From NCBI GenBank assembly GCA_023014335.1, contig JAECYW010000030.1:558001-622000 (forward strand): a DNA stretch of 64,000 nt, given 5' to 3'. Origin of the DNA: Galerina marginata (taxonomy: Eukaryota; Basidiomycota; Agaricomycetes; Agaricales; Galerinaceae). Of the stretch, positions 11,701 through 22,465 are shown one piece after another; position 1 is the stretch's first letter; each line of letters opens with the position of its first letter. A program made the translations under genes and the position numbers. The notes below the pieces were generated by a model. It did no database searches, was not told the origin of the DNA, and saw only the letters and a list, made by a program, of their open reading frames with translations.

Positions 11701-14033
11701 TGCAGTCAGCGAACTTGGACAGCAATGGCATGGCGGGCCTTGAGAGAGGTTCTTTGTTTTCAACCACGTTGTCGTGAAATGGATTCACCCCTGTTGACAC
11801 CGAAAGCTGACTGGGGACTGTGTGAGGGGTTTCAGATAACGAGAGAGCTGGCGTTGTTTGCACAGAGGGCGTAGCCCCGCCCCGAGAAAGGGTAGCCGAG
11901 GCACCTTGTGTTCCCTCCTGCGACGTATTCGTCGCCGACGACGTACAGTCAGCGGAATTGGACGTCGATAACGGTGGTGACACAAAAGGGCTTGATGGAC
12001 GTTCTTTGTTCTCTATCCCGTCGCCGAGAGATGGATTGTCCCGTGTTGACACCGAAACTTGACTGTTGGGGATTGTGAGAGGCGCATCGGATGACGAGAG
12101 AGAGGGCGTTGTTTGCACACAGGGCGTAGACCCGCCGACGTCCATATCCTGAGAAAGGGTGGTCGAGGCCCCTTGAGCTGCCTCATGCGATGTATTGCTC
12201 GCTGACGGTGTACAGTCAGTGGAATTGGATGTCGAGGTCGGAAGTGACACTAAAGGTCTTGATGGACGTTCTTTGTGCCCTATGCCGTTGCCGAGAGATG
12301 GGCTGTCTCGCGTTGACATTGAAAGCTGACTGTTGGGGTTTGTGAGAGGCGTTTCAGATGGTGAGAGAGATGACGTTGTTTTCACAGAAGGCGTAGGCCC
12401 GCCGACCTGAGTTGGGGCGGTCGAGATACCTTGTATCCCCAATTGCCTGTCAAGGTGCAAGGTAGGCTGTGACACTGTGGGAGAAGGAGAAGGCTGGGCA
12501 ATTACTGTGACAAAAAATCAATGAATAAAGTTAAAAAAGCAGTCTGCCATTTCCTCACCTGGAGGCATGCAAAACATGCGACGATCACGATCGTTGTTAG
12601 AGGCTGCCTCAATAGCAGGCCAAGGCAAATTCGACAGAAGTTGGCTTAAAGCTTCGTGAGGTGTGATGGTCGCGTCTGCGAGGGATATAAGGGAACGCCA
12701 GATGGATCTCTCGATTTCGACCACAAGAGGTGTCTTATACGGAGATAAACCGGCGAAGGCCTCGAGAATGAGACGGCGATTGAACGATCTTTTTGTTATG
12801 CGAAATTGGAAGAGAAGATAGAAGGGACTCAGCAGAAGTGCTAAAAGTAGAGGTGTGCCAAGTTGGTGGATGGTTGTCGCACCAGCATCTCCACCAGTGC
12901 GACGTATCTCTCGCAAATAGTGATTCCCCTCGTCCGGATCTTCGATGAAATGATTCATGGAGGTTTCGTCTTTGAAGATGCTGGGGAATGTAAGTATTGA
13001 AAATTAACGAGACCTTGGTCTATAACGCACCGGAGATGGTCATTCAAAAGATCGGGGTAGTCAGGCAGCGAGCCTGTTGGGAACTCAACCATCTTCAGGT
13101 AGAAGAGGTGCAGAGCGGCTTGCAAAAAATTATCAATTAAATTGACGTATTTCATTTTTTGACCATTTTGACTTGTCATTCGTAGTAGAGTAAGGTGTTT
13201 GCTTCCCTTCTGAACCTTGTCGGATGGTTGAGACGGTCCGGATTGAGCCATAAGTGTACGAAAGTCAAGCAGGACTTTTGTCCAATCGTCGAGTTTGTCA
13301 AACCCCTGCAAGGAAATTAGGATCAAGAAGAGAGAAAATATACATAAATTGACGTACAATAAGCTTTTCGCTCTCATGATCAAACTTGGGAAGAGATACC
13401 GGCGGAAGCAAGCGAATAGGAGGTTGAAGAACGCTGATTTCACTGTCGACAGCCAAGATCTCGAAAGTTCGATACGCGCAAAGGATAGAGCAGAGTTTCA
13501 CATAATCATTTTTTGATGATACTTTCAATGTTCCTTTTGGATGGACACTGACCACGGTGGATGAAGCTCCCAAATCGTACTTTGTTATATCCAGACCAAT
13601 AAGCGGCGCCAACTCGGTTTTGTTGATGACATTTTCACCCAAGCGAAAAAGCGAACACTCAAATCTATGCAAAGCATCCAAGAAGTGCTAAATTTAACAT
13701 GGTGGTGAGTTACATCCAAGAATAGGATTGAAAGAGTGTACTTTGTGACGTGGAAGTAGAGTGGTGAAGTCAGTCAAAGGCTTTGGGACCTGTATGATAT
13801 GAGGAGTAGCCCAAGGAAAGGCTGATAGGACATGCGAGAGTTTGCGGAATTCCGTAGGACCTGAGAGTAGTTGACCAGTATGAGTGTATTGGTCCGGTGA
13901 GAAAAGAAATGAGTCTACAAATTGCCGTTTCAGAACTGGAACCGTCAGTGGCCATACGGCAGGAAGGTGGAAGAAGATATATAAAGTATAAGGAAAATCT
14001 GGACGCGTCGTTTGACTGAATCATCAACACCAT
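8758..14033 (-). CDS. large JmjC-like (cupin-fold) protein with S/T/P-rich repeats
   Basis: ATG at 14033; exon 1 (14033-13958), exon 2 (13914-13742) and exon 3 (from 13687) join in frame. A helical N-terminal part (to about 12540) is followed by a Ser/Thr/Pro-rich region (12475-11255) with about three repeats of 89 residues, each holding GG(S/P)TPxVxTT and STRDNPSLGDGI-type cores. Next is a basic, lysine-rich stretch (GKRSRSD). The catalytic-looking part has WGIAGLMHALTFLHIDCDGFG, giving HID as the HxD iron pair, then SPHWVYGIDHVIAHGGHYYS with the distal His. It ends at 8758 with PPRKKLKVA, a possible nuclear signal. JmjC proteins are iron/2-oxoglutarate oxygenases; I recall this sub-type as expanded in mushrooms, with unknown substrates. 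No lesion seen. Confidence 0.75.
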
Positions 14034-14195
14034 GCGAATTCAATATGTATAAACAACTTGCTCGCAAAGACGAGTGGATTGTTTGCATGTGTGTTGTTAC
14101 ATGACGTCAAGCCTCAGGCAATAATGAGTTTTCCAGAGATTTCCAACACCGACTGCAGGGCTTATGTCTGATTCCCATCTCTCCATGTCACTGTC
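14034..14195. other. 5' flank of the JmjC-like gene
   Basis: Presumed promoter of the minus-strand JmjC-like gene. No motif recognised. Confidence 0.4.
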
Positions 14196-14329
14196 CACCT
14201 CCCTATAATATAATACACCCTCATTGACCAATGGATCAGGGGAAGACAGTCTCCTCGCTGCTGGGCGGCGAGACCGTTTTCCCCTGATGCATTGGACAAT
14301 GAGGGTGCACTATATTATTAATAGGGTGG
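14196..14329. repeat. foldback made of two head-to-head copies of the deaminase gene start
   Basis: Left arm 14196-14243 and right arm 14280-14329 are imperfect inverted repeats of about 50 bases around a 36-base loop that also pairs partly (CTCGC against GCGAG). Each arm reads outward-in as TACACCCTCATTG then ATG and a frame starting M(D/H)QGKTVS; the minus-strand arm gives MHQGKTVSPPSS. This matches the start of the full deaminase gene at 20967 (MHQGESASPPT) and the leader before the one at 28345. So the hairpin seems to be an inverted duplication of that first exon and its leader. Confidence 0.75.
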
Positions 14330-14540
14330 TAACACCATTCAACGAAACCCTCACCGGCTGACGCGCTGACGGGTTTTCAAACAGGTTCGTCGCTGCACGC
14401 CTACACCGTTAAGTTACGTATGTGCAAACAATTGTGATGTCGCGTCAAAGCAATATGTACAAGCATTCCGGTCCCCAATTTACAGCTCCAGTTTTTCCAA
14501 CGGGCCGTTGGTCATAACTTGATTGTAATATAGGCATGGG
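14330..14540. other. intergenic stretch with near-palindrome
   Basis: Contains the near-palindrome CCAACGGGCCGTTGG at 14497-14511, which recurs almost unchanged at 46106-46120. Nothing else recognised. Confidence 0.4.
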
Positions 14541-14689
14541 CTACAATATGCGTATTTGCCTCCTTCTCCCCAATGGAGAATCCTCGTTGAGAGTCTTTCT
14601 CAGCTCCTGCGCCTCCTCCGTCGACAGATCCGATGCGCGTGGCTTGTGGCTACGCGTGTTGCGGGATGAAATGGGATCAAAGTAAGGCT

Positions 14690-15412
14690 GAGGTCTGACA
14701 AAAGTCGATCTGTGGGACACAGGCATCTCCAAACTCCTTGTAAGTATGGTGGCTCTCCCATCTCAGAAGATTTTGCTCACCGACATGGCTCTGCACCAGG
14801 ACGTGACTTTCTTCGATACCCTGACATTATGAGGGATATTTCGGACAAAATAAAGCATCATTTCCAGCATGAGTATTCGGTTTTGCCAGAACCGGCGTTC
14901 AGTTTGAACATTTATTAGCCATTCAGGTGATGGATTGTCGCCAGGATCTCTTTTATACTCATCAATAACCACGGTAGGACTTTGCCAATAGTACATCAAA
15001 AAGCCGGCGGTAGGTGGGATGCGAACACGGAGCGTCAGTGTGAATTCGCTGGGGTCATCTCCTTTGACGAGTCCCTAATGGATAATGTAAGGTTAGTAAC
15101 CTTAGGCAAGTCCCTTTGAATACCCACCTCTCTGCGTACTACATTGAGAATGCACTCAACATCATCTTGCCACGACAGATATTCAAGAGACTGGCCGCGT
15201 TTGTGCGGATTGGCGGTCGGCGCCTTGGTCTGTGTCTTTGCTTGGGAAATCCACTTGTCGATTGTGTCGGGGACGCCATGCTTCGCGCGATACGCGACTT
15301 TTTCGTCATAGGTCATCATTTTAGTAGCAATATCAACAAGTGGGAAGAATTCGTCGTCGCTGAGGCTCGACAGGAGTCTGATGGGTTGAATATACATCTT
15401 GCGGTTAGGCAT
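14690..15412 (-). CDS. unknown small gene
   Basis: ATG at 15412 gives MPNRKMYIQPIRLLSSLSDD; exon 1 (15412-15128) joins in frame through a GTGGGT...TTAG intron to exon 2 from 15074 (GLVKGDDPSEFTLTLRVRIP, then FLMYYWQSPTVVIDEYKRDP). A further intron after about 14930 leads to GIEESHVLVQSHV. The 3' end is ambiguous: one splice choice stops near 14690, while another open frame (STEEAQELRKTLNEDSPLG) runs to 14541. I do not recognise the family. It lies among deaminase fragments but shares nothing visible with them. Confidence 0.45.
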
Positions 15413-15589
15413 AATGTATAAGAGTCAGCGATTAATGGAAATCGAAGCAGGGGGAAATATATTATACATTGATGTATAATGCCCTGATCAGACTCGAGTC
15501 ATATTACCATGCTGGAGTCAGAGTCTTTAATCGCGTATTAATAATCCGTTGCGAGAAGCATTTCTGACTTGTAAAAGCAATATACATGG

Positions 15590-15990
15590 ACTGAAACAAA
15601 ATGTGATGCATTTAGGGACAAGAAATGAAGTAAGAATTGCACCAATCCCTTTGCCTGCGTAGGACGACCGACAAGTAATACAGCCTCAAAAGACGCACAG
15701 AGTAAATGCACTACTCCCAATCCTGCATCAAAGCAGTAAATCAGCATTAGAAAACAGAAGTGAGGTCAAATAACAAACAGGCATCGTCATCTCTTTAGTG
15801 CCAGCTTTCCGGTGTTCTAATACGAAGTCGGTGACCGAAATCGCAGAAGAACCTGACGAAGGGTTGTACTTCAGCGGTGACCACTTCGTGCGTTCCATTA
15901 ATTGGCCGATTTCTTCTCTCAGCGGTGCCGCTGCTTAACAACGTGCGGCGGAGTCCAATCAGGAAGAGTACATGAAGCAGGCTGCAGGTC
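15590..15990 (-). pseudogene. 3' fragment of an OTT_1508-like deaminase gene
   Basis: This stretch aligns by eye with 18060-18460, the last exon and 3' flank of the full deaminase gene on the same strand. Shared runs include AGTGAGGTCAAATAACAAAC and CGTGCGTTCCATTAAT. Compared with the full copy there are small insertions and deletions (for example around the GGTGCCGCTGCTTAAC segment) that break the frame. No upstream exons are present, so it is a truncated relic. Confidence 0.7.
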
Positions 15991-16234
15991 GCCTATGTGG
16001 TGAAGAGGGCCATCACGTCAATGGAGGACAATGGCTCCTGGCTCTTGGGATCCAGCTCCTGGCAGAATGACCACCACTTTGTTGGCCGTAGGAACGTTGG
16101 ACTGCCAGCGATCAAGCCTTGATCAAGCCCAGGTGAAATTCAAAGGCGGAGGTTGATTTCGGCAATTGTTCTCGGGATCCTAAGTCCAAAGGATTTTGAA
16201 CGCATGCTTGTAAAAGGGGACATATTGGTGGTGC
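15991..16234. other. intergenic stretch, nothing recognised
   Basis: Between the deaminase relic and the Helitron fragment. Nothing supported. Confidence 0.3.
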
Positions 16235-16803
16235 TCACTCATCAGGTTTCGAAGGATCAAAAGAAGGCCAGCATGAAGGCCGCTGTTCTGTTGAATTCAA
16301 GCTTTTGAGTGCCGCCCTGGGCTTATAGAGGTACAGCTGCACATAACGCGGTAAGCGCCACCTGCGATGGCATGAGGGCACCCGACCAATAATTGAGCTC
16401 GCCGGAGATACGGAAGAAAGGCGACCCTCTGTCTCGATTAACGGAGTGGTCCTCCTGTACCCCGAGCAATGTGAGAGCACATGCATGGTGTACTTCCAAA
16501 TATCCTGACATGGGATGAGAGTTAAGCTTGGAGGGCTTGGGGGGATCTTCGAGCGGTGGTAACTGCACATGACCTTCGGAACAGCACATCCCGAATTTGG
16601 GATTCCTGACAGAGGCCTTTGAGAGGTCTTCGTCCTTCCAATGAAGTACACCGCATTGGCGACAGGTGATGACCATTCATCCCAGATTTTGTTGCGCCAC
16701 CGGCTCCATGTAGGGACAGCGAGCGGCGCCAAAAAATCAGCAGGCGCCTGGAGCACATGGGAACGTACTTGAGTAGGACAGCTAAGGAGAACTTAATTTG
16801 CAT
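16235..16803 (-). pseudogene. Helitron Rep/helicase fragment (N-terminal part)
   Basis: Minus-strand frames give CRQCGVLHWKDEDLSKASVR, NPKFGMCCSEGHVQLPPLED, ALTLLGVQEDHS, FFRISGELNY and, in a second frame, RYVQLYLYKPRAALKS. These are the landmarks of the cysteine-rich region ahead of the Rep domain in fungal Helitron proteins (C..CxxLHW...PKFG.CC..G...LP...PP, then FRI.GEL and LYIYDP). Rolling-circle motif and helicase are absent, and the change of frame shows decay. A Helitron remnant fits the neighbourhood, where gene pieces have been scattered. Confidence 0.75.
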
Positions 16804-18059
16804 ATGGTTAGTCTAAATCAAAAAACATGTGGTGAACCCACTTGCGAATCCGTTCTGCCTTCCACGATTTAATACAGAAGACTGCGAAGGAGCGCGAGCT
16901 AGATCAAAGGGTGAAATGCGGTCATTCAGCTGGATTACATCCATTACAGAAGTGAAATACCTGGAGGAGCAGCTGGTGCATGCAATCAGTCGGCCAGGGT
17001 ACTGGGGCGGCAACGACCTGTCGCGGAGGCCGAGGAAAGTTAGCAACCTGACGTAGAAAGACGGGATGGAAACAACTGACCGTTCTAGGGGAAAGAGGGA
17101 CTGCAATTGTCGATCGTTGCGCTGCTACGATTTGAGACAGAATTCGAGGGATATCTTGTCGGGTAGGCTGAACATTCTTAACCACGAATCAATGCAGGGA
17201 CACGCACTGTATCGACATCGCCTCGAGCACAAGCCTCAGTGAAATAGAAATTAGACAGACCCAAAGACGTTGAGAAAGACCATATACCGTTGCTGTCTGA
17301 AAAGCAGAGAGCTTCCGAAACCGCGACGGAAGCTCAGTTTAATGGGCATCACGACTGGAGGCACGCGCAGAGGATCTGGCGGCCTCAACACTGGCAAAGA
17401 GAGTCTGGTAGCTGTTCAGCATAATGGATACAGCAGAAGAAGGGAAAGAAAGATACAACCTTTTTCGTCCGCCAAATCCCAATCCCAAAGCATGCCAATT
17501 CTGTCCGCTGCCCTTTCAAGTTGACAGACCGAGTTATCGGATTTGATCGAGTCGGGAGCGAGGTTCAGAAACCAAGAGAGAATCCGTTGGGACAGTCAAC
17601 AAAGACAGTAGATTGTGATGGTTGAAGCTGGGTTGAAGCGCCGAATCGAAAGAGCGCGGCGGCGGCAAAATGGGAATTCAACGACGCGGAAAACAACGGC
17701 CGTGGATTTCCACGGGTCACGCCGATCTCACGTGCCCTCAGGCCGTTCCGCGACGATTTCAGTCGACTTCGACGCGATTTCAGGCCGATCCGCGGCCAAT
17801 CAGCTCGCGAGATTTGGCTGGGTGGGAAAACCTTTCTTTGATTATATAGATAAATCGATAGATTCTGTCTGGTAGGATCGTTTATATACACATATCAGTT
17901 GCAAATCACGCATTTTATCCACATTTTCCTCTATGCCAATAGGCAACTGTGTGACAACAATTTCACATGAACGTGTACATCTTGACCCTCCAAAAATGGC
18001 CCCACCCCATCTGTGTCTCCGGAACACAAAATCTGATATTATTACAACATAAAATTGAT
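16804..18059. other. 1.2-kb stretch without a supported gene
   Basis: Several short frames on both strands but none with recognisable content. 17640-17820 is GC-rich and holds a GGCCAATCAG sequence like a CCAAT box. May be more Helitron-carried DNA. Confidence 0.3.
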
Positions 18060-18185
18060 AGTGCAGAATACAACATAAATATATGAAGTACAGAATACAG
18101 TAATCCCTGTGCCTGCGGAGGACGACAAAATGATAAATAGAGCTCCACGAGACTGGGTAAATACACTAAGCAGGCAAAACCTGTA

Positions 18186-20967
18186 TCAAGGCAATAAATC
18201 AGTATGAGAAAACAAAAGTGAGGTCAAATAACAAACAGGCTTTATGATATCTTCAGCGTCGTGTTTCCGGTGTTTGATGACCAGGTCGGTGACCGAAATT
18301 ACAGAAGAGCTTGTCGAAAAGTTGTACTTGCGGGGTGCCCACCTCGTGCGTTCCATTAATAAGCCAATTTCTTCTCTCAGCTGTGCCCCGAAATAATCGA
18401 TCATCTGCTTGACTACGTCTGACGGAGTCCAATCAGGAAGAGTACACGGCATCATGAGTTTATGCGAGCCTCTGGTGACGAATGACCGGCTTGATGATAC
18501 AGGGGAAATAATCGACAGCAGGTGTGAACATACAGGACAGCAGCGCTTCGACGTCCCAATGGTTGGCCCAAATTGCTAACAACCAAAATGAGGGGGCAAA
18601 AGAGATCATAGATTGCATGACTCACCTGCAATTTGGCCAGAACGGAAGAGTACTGCGGGTGAGCCTCATTCATGGGAGTGCTAATGAGGGTTCCAAGAGC
18701 AGCCGCACAATGAAGCGAGCCTGAGAATTTGGTTGTGGCAAGCCTGTCAAAGATTTTACAGAGACCAATGATGTAGAGCAGGTGATGGGTGACTTGGGTT
18801 GTTCGAGCAAAATCAACCAGAATGGCCATGTTGACGCCTGCAGCAGTCTTTGTGCGGAGGACACGAAGGATATCGTAAGCGGTTGCTCGACAGCCTGGAA
18901 CAGTGGTCTGATGGCGCATCTGGGACACGATCTCAACCACATGGCCGAAAAGGGGCTGATAGACGCTGCTGGACTCGCTGGTATTGGACTGCTGAATTTT
19001 CAATAACTCTTCCCACGCGTTATGGGCATCCCGAGCGAGACGAAGTGTGAGGCGACGGTTTGACTGTCTGCCTTTCTCCAAAAAGCTTGCAATTTGTTGG
19101 TTGTTCCAAAGGCGAGAGCCAGCTCGTATTGGTGACCGCGCAGGAAAGAAGTTGCTGTCTGTGAGAAGTTCATTCCAAGGCATCAAGCCGTCACCAACTC
19201 GTGGAATTTGTAGCATTCGGAGTGAGATACGAATGTTTGGGAGACCATAAAGGAGCATCTGGACAGAGCTGAACTGAGACACCAGCAACTTGAGCCATTT
19301 CAGAGCTCCCTGGTGTCCAGCACTAGATTCGATCTCCTCAAAATCATCCTCATCCTCATCCATAGGGCCCCAATTCCAAACATCGTCAGCCGTGTTGTCG
19401 TCCAGATCGTTGGCCCTTGCACCAGCAATGGCATGACCGTCGTTACTGGGATTCTCTTCATCACTATCCACGGACTCATCCGTGTCAAGCTCGTCACCGC
19501 GGTCATCGTCCAGGTTATCCTCGCTAAAAGGGGAAGCATGCCGGTACTCGTCGTGGGGAGAATTGTGCAACTCTTTCTCAACAGACTCATTGCCTTCGTT
19601 TAAAGGGAGATCCTGGGAATCGGTTATGTCGTCTCTGAGCGGGACGCCGGCCTGGTCTTGAACGGGAGCGGGGTATGTATCTGCTTCTTGGCGCCAAGTC
19701 TTGGGAGAGGTGTACGCTCCTAAGCCGGAAAGCGACCTCCTGATAGTGTGCAGGTGCATTGGAAGGGCAGCACCAATGGTTAGCTTATGAAGTATGTCTC
19801 CGGCCCAAAGGACATTGGTAGCTGCATTTTTAAATGTCTCTTTGGAAAGCGCGTCGTTTCCTGTCGCGTCCTTCATTCGCGCAAGCTCGTTTCGGTAGAT
19901 TCGCAGGATGGAGAGTAGCATGCGATGGAAGTCCTCGAATGTGTCTTTGTCGTAGAAGGTGGTCGTGGAGGTTGCCCCTTTGGCCTTTAAGCTTGTATAT
20001 TCGTACCCCCCGGGGTGGAGATTGTTCAGGAAGCTCGCCAAACATCCGTTATCGATTGAAATCTGGCCATCTGTTGGAGTACTGGTCTTGGGTTTGGCCT
20101 TGTCAAAATCAATCCTCTTAAGATCGACGTCGGTTAAGGCCTGTATGAACGGCCTTGATCGTACATGACAAGTGCGCTGGGACAATTTACGGAAGCACGC
20201 AATGACCATGTAAAGCAAGAACAGTCTGAGGGACTTCTTTATATCTTGGGCATAACGTGTGTTAAGGATCTTCTGAAGCATCCAGATATGATCACCAAAC
20301 GAGATGGATTGACATCTGTGAAGGAGTGAATAGGTAAGAATGCAATAGCATAGCAGAAACAAGCAGTATTTACCCTTGCGAATGAAGGACTTCGTGAATA
20401 TATGAACCCAGAACTTCGCCTTCATTAATACCAGAGCGCTTCCTTTCCTTCTTGAATGCCTTGTACTGGATAGGTACACTTGGTGACGAGATAGTCGGTT
20501 CGGTAGATACCGATGCTTTCTGACCATAAGATTGGGGGAAGACGCCATTCATGGCCTGGTTTCGAGGTTTGTAAGTAATGACAGCCTCCACAGGATCACC
20601 CCGATTGACTTCCATGACTACCACCCCGATAGCCTCATGACGAAGGACGGCCAACGAGGCAAATGAAGAGGACAATTCGAGCTCCAACTTCTGGCCTGAA
20701 TCTCTTGGGGTGTGGTCTGTGTTAATGGGCGGCTCGAGCATGAAAGCTGCGCCAAAATGGGTGATTGTTCTGAAGGCAAGTATATCCTTCCGGAAACCTT
20801 GGCTGTATGTTTCTGGAGTCTTGTCTTCATGAAGATGAGAATCTGCCACCAAGTGTCAGGCCTCTGGATGTTCCTTTATCCGGTATTCAGGGACCCTTAC
20901 CTCCTGATATTAGGTTCTCAATCTGGGTGGGCGGTGAGGCTGACTCCCCCTGATGCATTGGACACAT
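18186..20967 (-). CDS. OTT_1508-like deaminase, copy A, catalytic Glu lost
   Basis: Four exons (20967-20901, 20842-20374, 20315-18626, 18575-18186) join in frame to 871 residues. The C-terminal domain has the deaminase layout: SLHCAAALGTLIS, then after an intron GTSKRCCPVC with the zinc CxxC. In the sister gene at 28345 the first motif is HCE; here codon 18706-18704 is GCG, so the Glu that would carry the proton is Ala while zinc ligands H and CxxC remain. A central acidic stretch (DDDRGDELDTDESVDSDEE) separates the N-terminal half from the deaminase. The family derives from bacterial toxin deaminases and is expanded in fungi; the target is unknown. The frame is open throughout, so it could be a non-catalytic protein or an early pseudogene. 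Confidence 0.8.
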
Positions 20968-22274
20968 CGTGAAAGATGGTGTATTAGGATTTGGGTGGTG
21001 GACAGTGAGGTGGATAGATGTTGGCAGAAATCGCTGTTGAGGTGGCAATTAGACAGATGTTCACCGGTCACCACAGTCGGCGTTGGAAATCTCTTCCCAC
21101 CAAATACAAACTTATTAAGACATATTGCGTCATGGCAATTCAGGAGCGAACATGAGGCTCTCTCAAAGATAACGTTCAGATCAACATACTGGGGCTGGAC
21201 TATTTTGACGACAGTCAAAAGGTCTGGGCACGTCGTTTGACTTTTGCTCTCTCGTTTTGCCGTCCCGTGTACCCTTCAATTTCGAGAGCAAAATGCTTTA
21301 GCAAAATCCAAACGCTGTGGCTTGCCTTTTGACCACCGGTGAAAGTTTCCTACCTCAGTAGTGCAATTGCAAGTCAAAAATGAGGTCAAGGCCAAGTCAA
21401 GTCCGTCCTCAATACACAGCGAAAGATCAAAAATTATGCCCGGGGTAAAATTTCGTGCAATCTCTCACTTTCCTAAATTATTCCTACATTTCGACTCACA
21501 TTTCACCGTCATCATAATGCGTGGCATTTTGACATTCTCTTTAAATTTCATTAAATCCCAAAAGAAATCCTTGCCTGAGGATTCATGAGCTCGATCGGAA
21601 GTGAAAAACTTCTTTCGTCTTGACCACCATGTGCACCACCGCCGGCAGCCTTCATTACAGCTCCTCCAACCGCTCTGTCCACCACCAACATTGTTCTCGA
21701 ATTGGATCCCCTTGAAGTTGTTGACAGACATGATATTGCATTCAGGGATGACTATTTGATGGGAGGTGTGTATGCGGTGCGTGTTTTTCTCGATTTATCT
21801 GCTGCATCTGACTATTGCTTTCTGCCTTTCCGACTGCTCAGGATCCAGGACGTCTTCCGGTACGGTAATTCTCGCACTTAATCTATAGCTAATGCGTATA
21901 TTAATAGCCTCTTGAATTAGGTTGGTCCTGGTTCGACCGCTTGGGGTCAAATCACTTATGTTTCTTGTCGTCTCTTGGCCGCGAGCAAGGTGGACAGAAG
22001 CCTGCAGCTTAAATGGACATCGAGGTAAGTACCTAACCGCTTCCCGAACTTCAATACACTCTGACGTATGACCTGGCTGGTCTTTGCATTCTTTTTTATA
22101 TTTTTTATTTAAAAAAAATCATCAATTTATATACCGGTGCGCGATAGCAGTCCGGTCGTGGTCTTTGCGTTCATCAGGCGACATTGGCGCTTTGTGAGGC
22201 TCACACGCTTCCAGCTGGTAAGAGCTCTGTCGTATCCTCGCCAGGCTTGCGGCACCTAAATTTTCGGGCTCGCA
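20968..22274. other. 1.3-kb stretch without a supported gene
   Basis: 20968-21240 is the presumed promoter of the minus-strand deaminase; TAATACACC at about 20980-20990 matches the leader of its paralog. A short minus-strand frame at 21731-21585 (MSVNNFKGIQFENN, glycine/tryptophan-rich) is not convincing. A run of A/T lies at 22094-22125. Confidence 0.4.
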
Positions 22275-22465
22275 GTACTCTTCCCTTCTGGTCAAATTGC
22301 AGGTGAGCCATGCAGGCTATGATATGCTTTTCCCCCTCATTTTTGGTTGATAGCAATTTGGGCGAGTCATTGGGGTGTCCAAGCGCTGCTGTCCTGTATA
22401 TGCACACCTCCTTTCCATTATTTCCCCCGTATCATCGAGCCAGTCATTCGTCACCAGAGGCTCGC
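22275..22465 (+). pseudogene. internal fragment of an OTT_1508-like deaminase gene
   Basis: Begins abruptly at GCAGTACTCTTCCC, matches the end of exon 3, keeps the intron (GTGAGCC...GATAG) and the start of the last exon (FGRVIGVSKRCCPVYAHLLS), then loses similarity near 22465. The second Cys of CxxC is Tyr (TAT). Plus strand, opposite to the neighbouring full copy. No start, HxE motif or C-terminus is present. Confidence 0.8.

Noticed and set aside
8758..14033. TET/JBP-type oxygenase accompanying transposons
   Set aside because: The motif order around HID and HGGHYY fits the mushroom JmjC-like family; I see no TET/JBP hallmarks.
21585..21731. Small protein MSVNNFKGIQFENN
   Set aside because: Has an ATG but no intron support, no recognised family and unusual composition.
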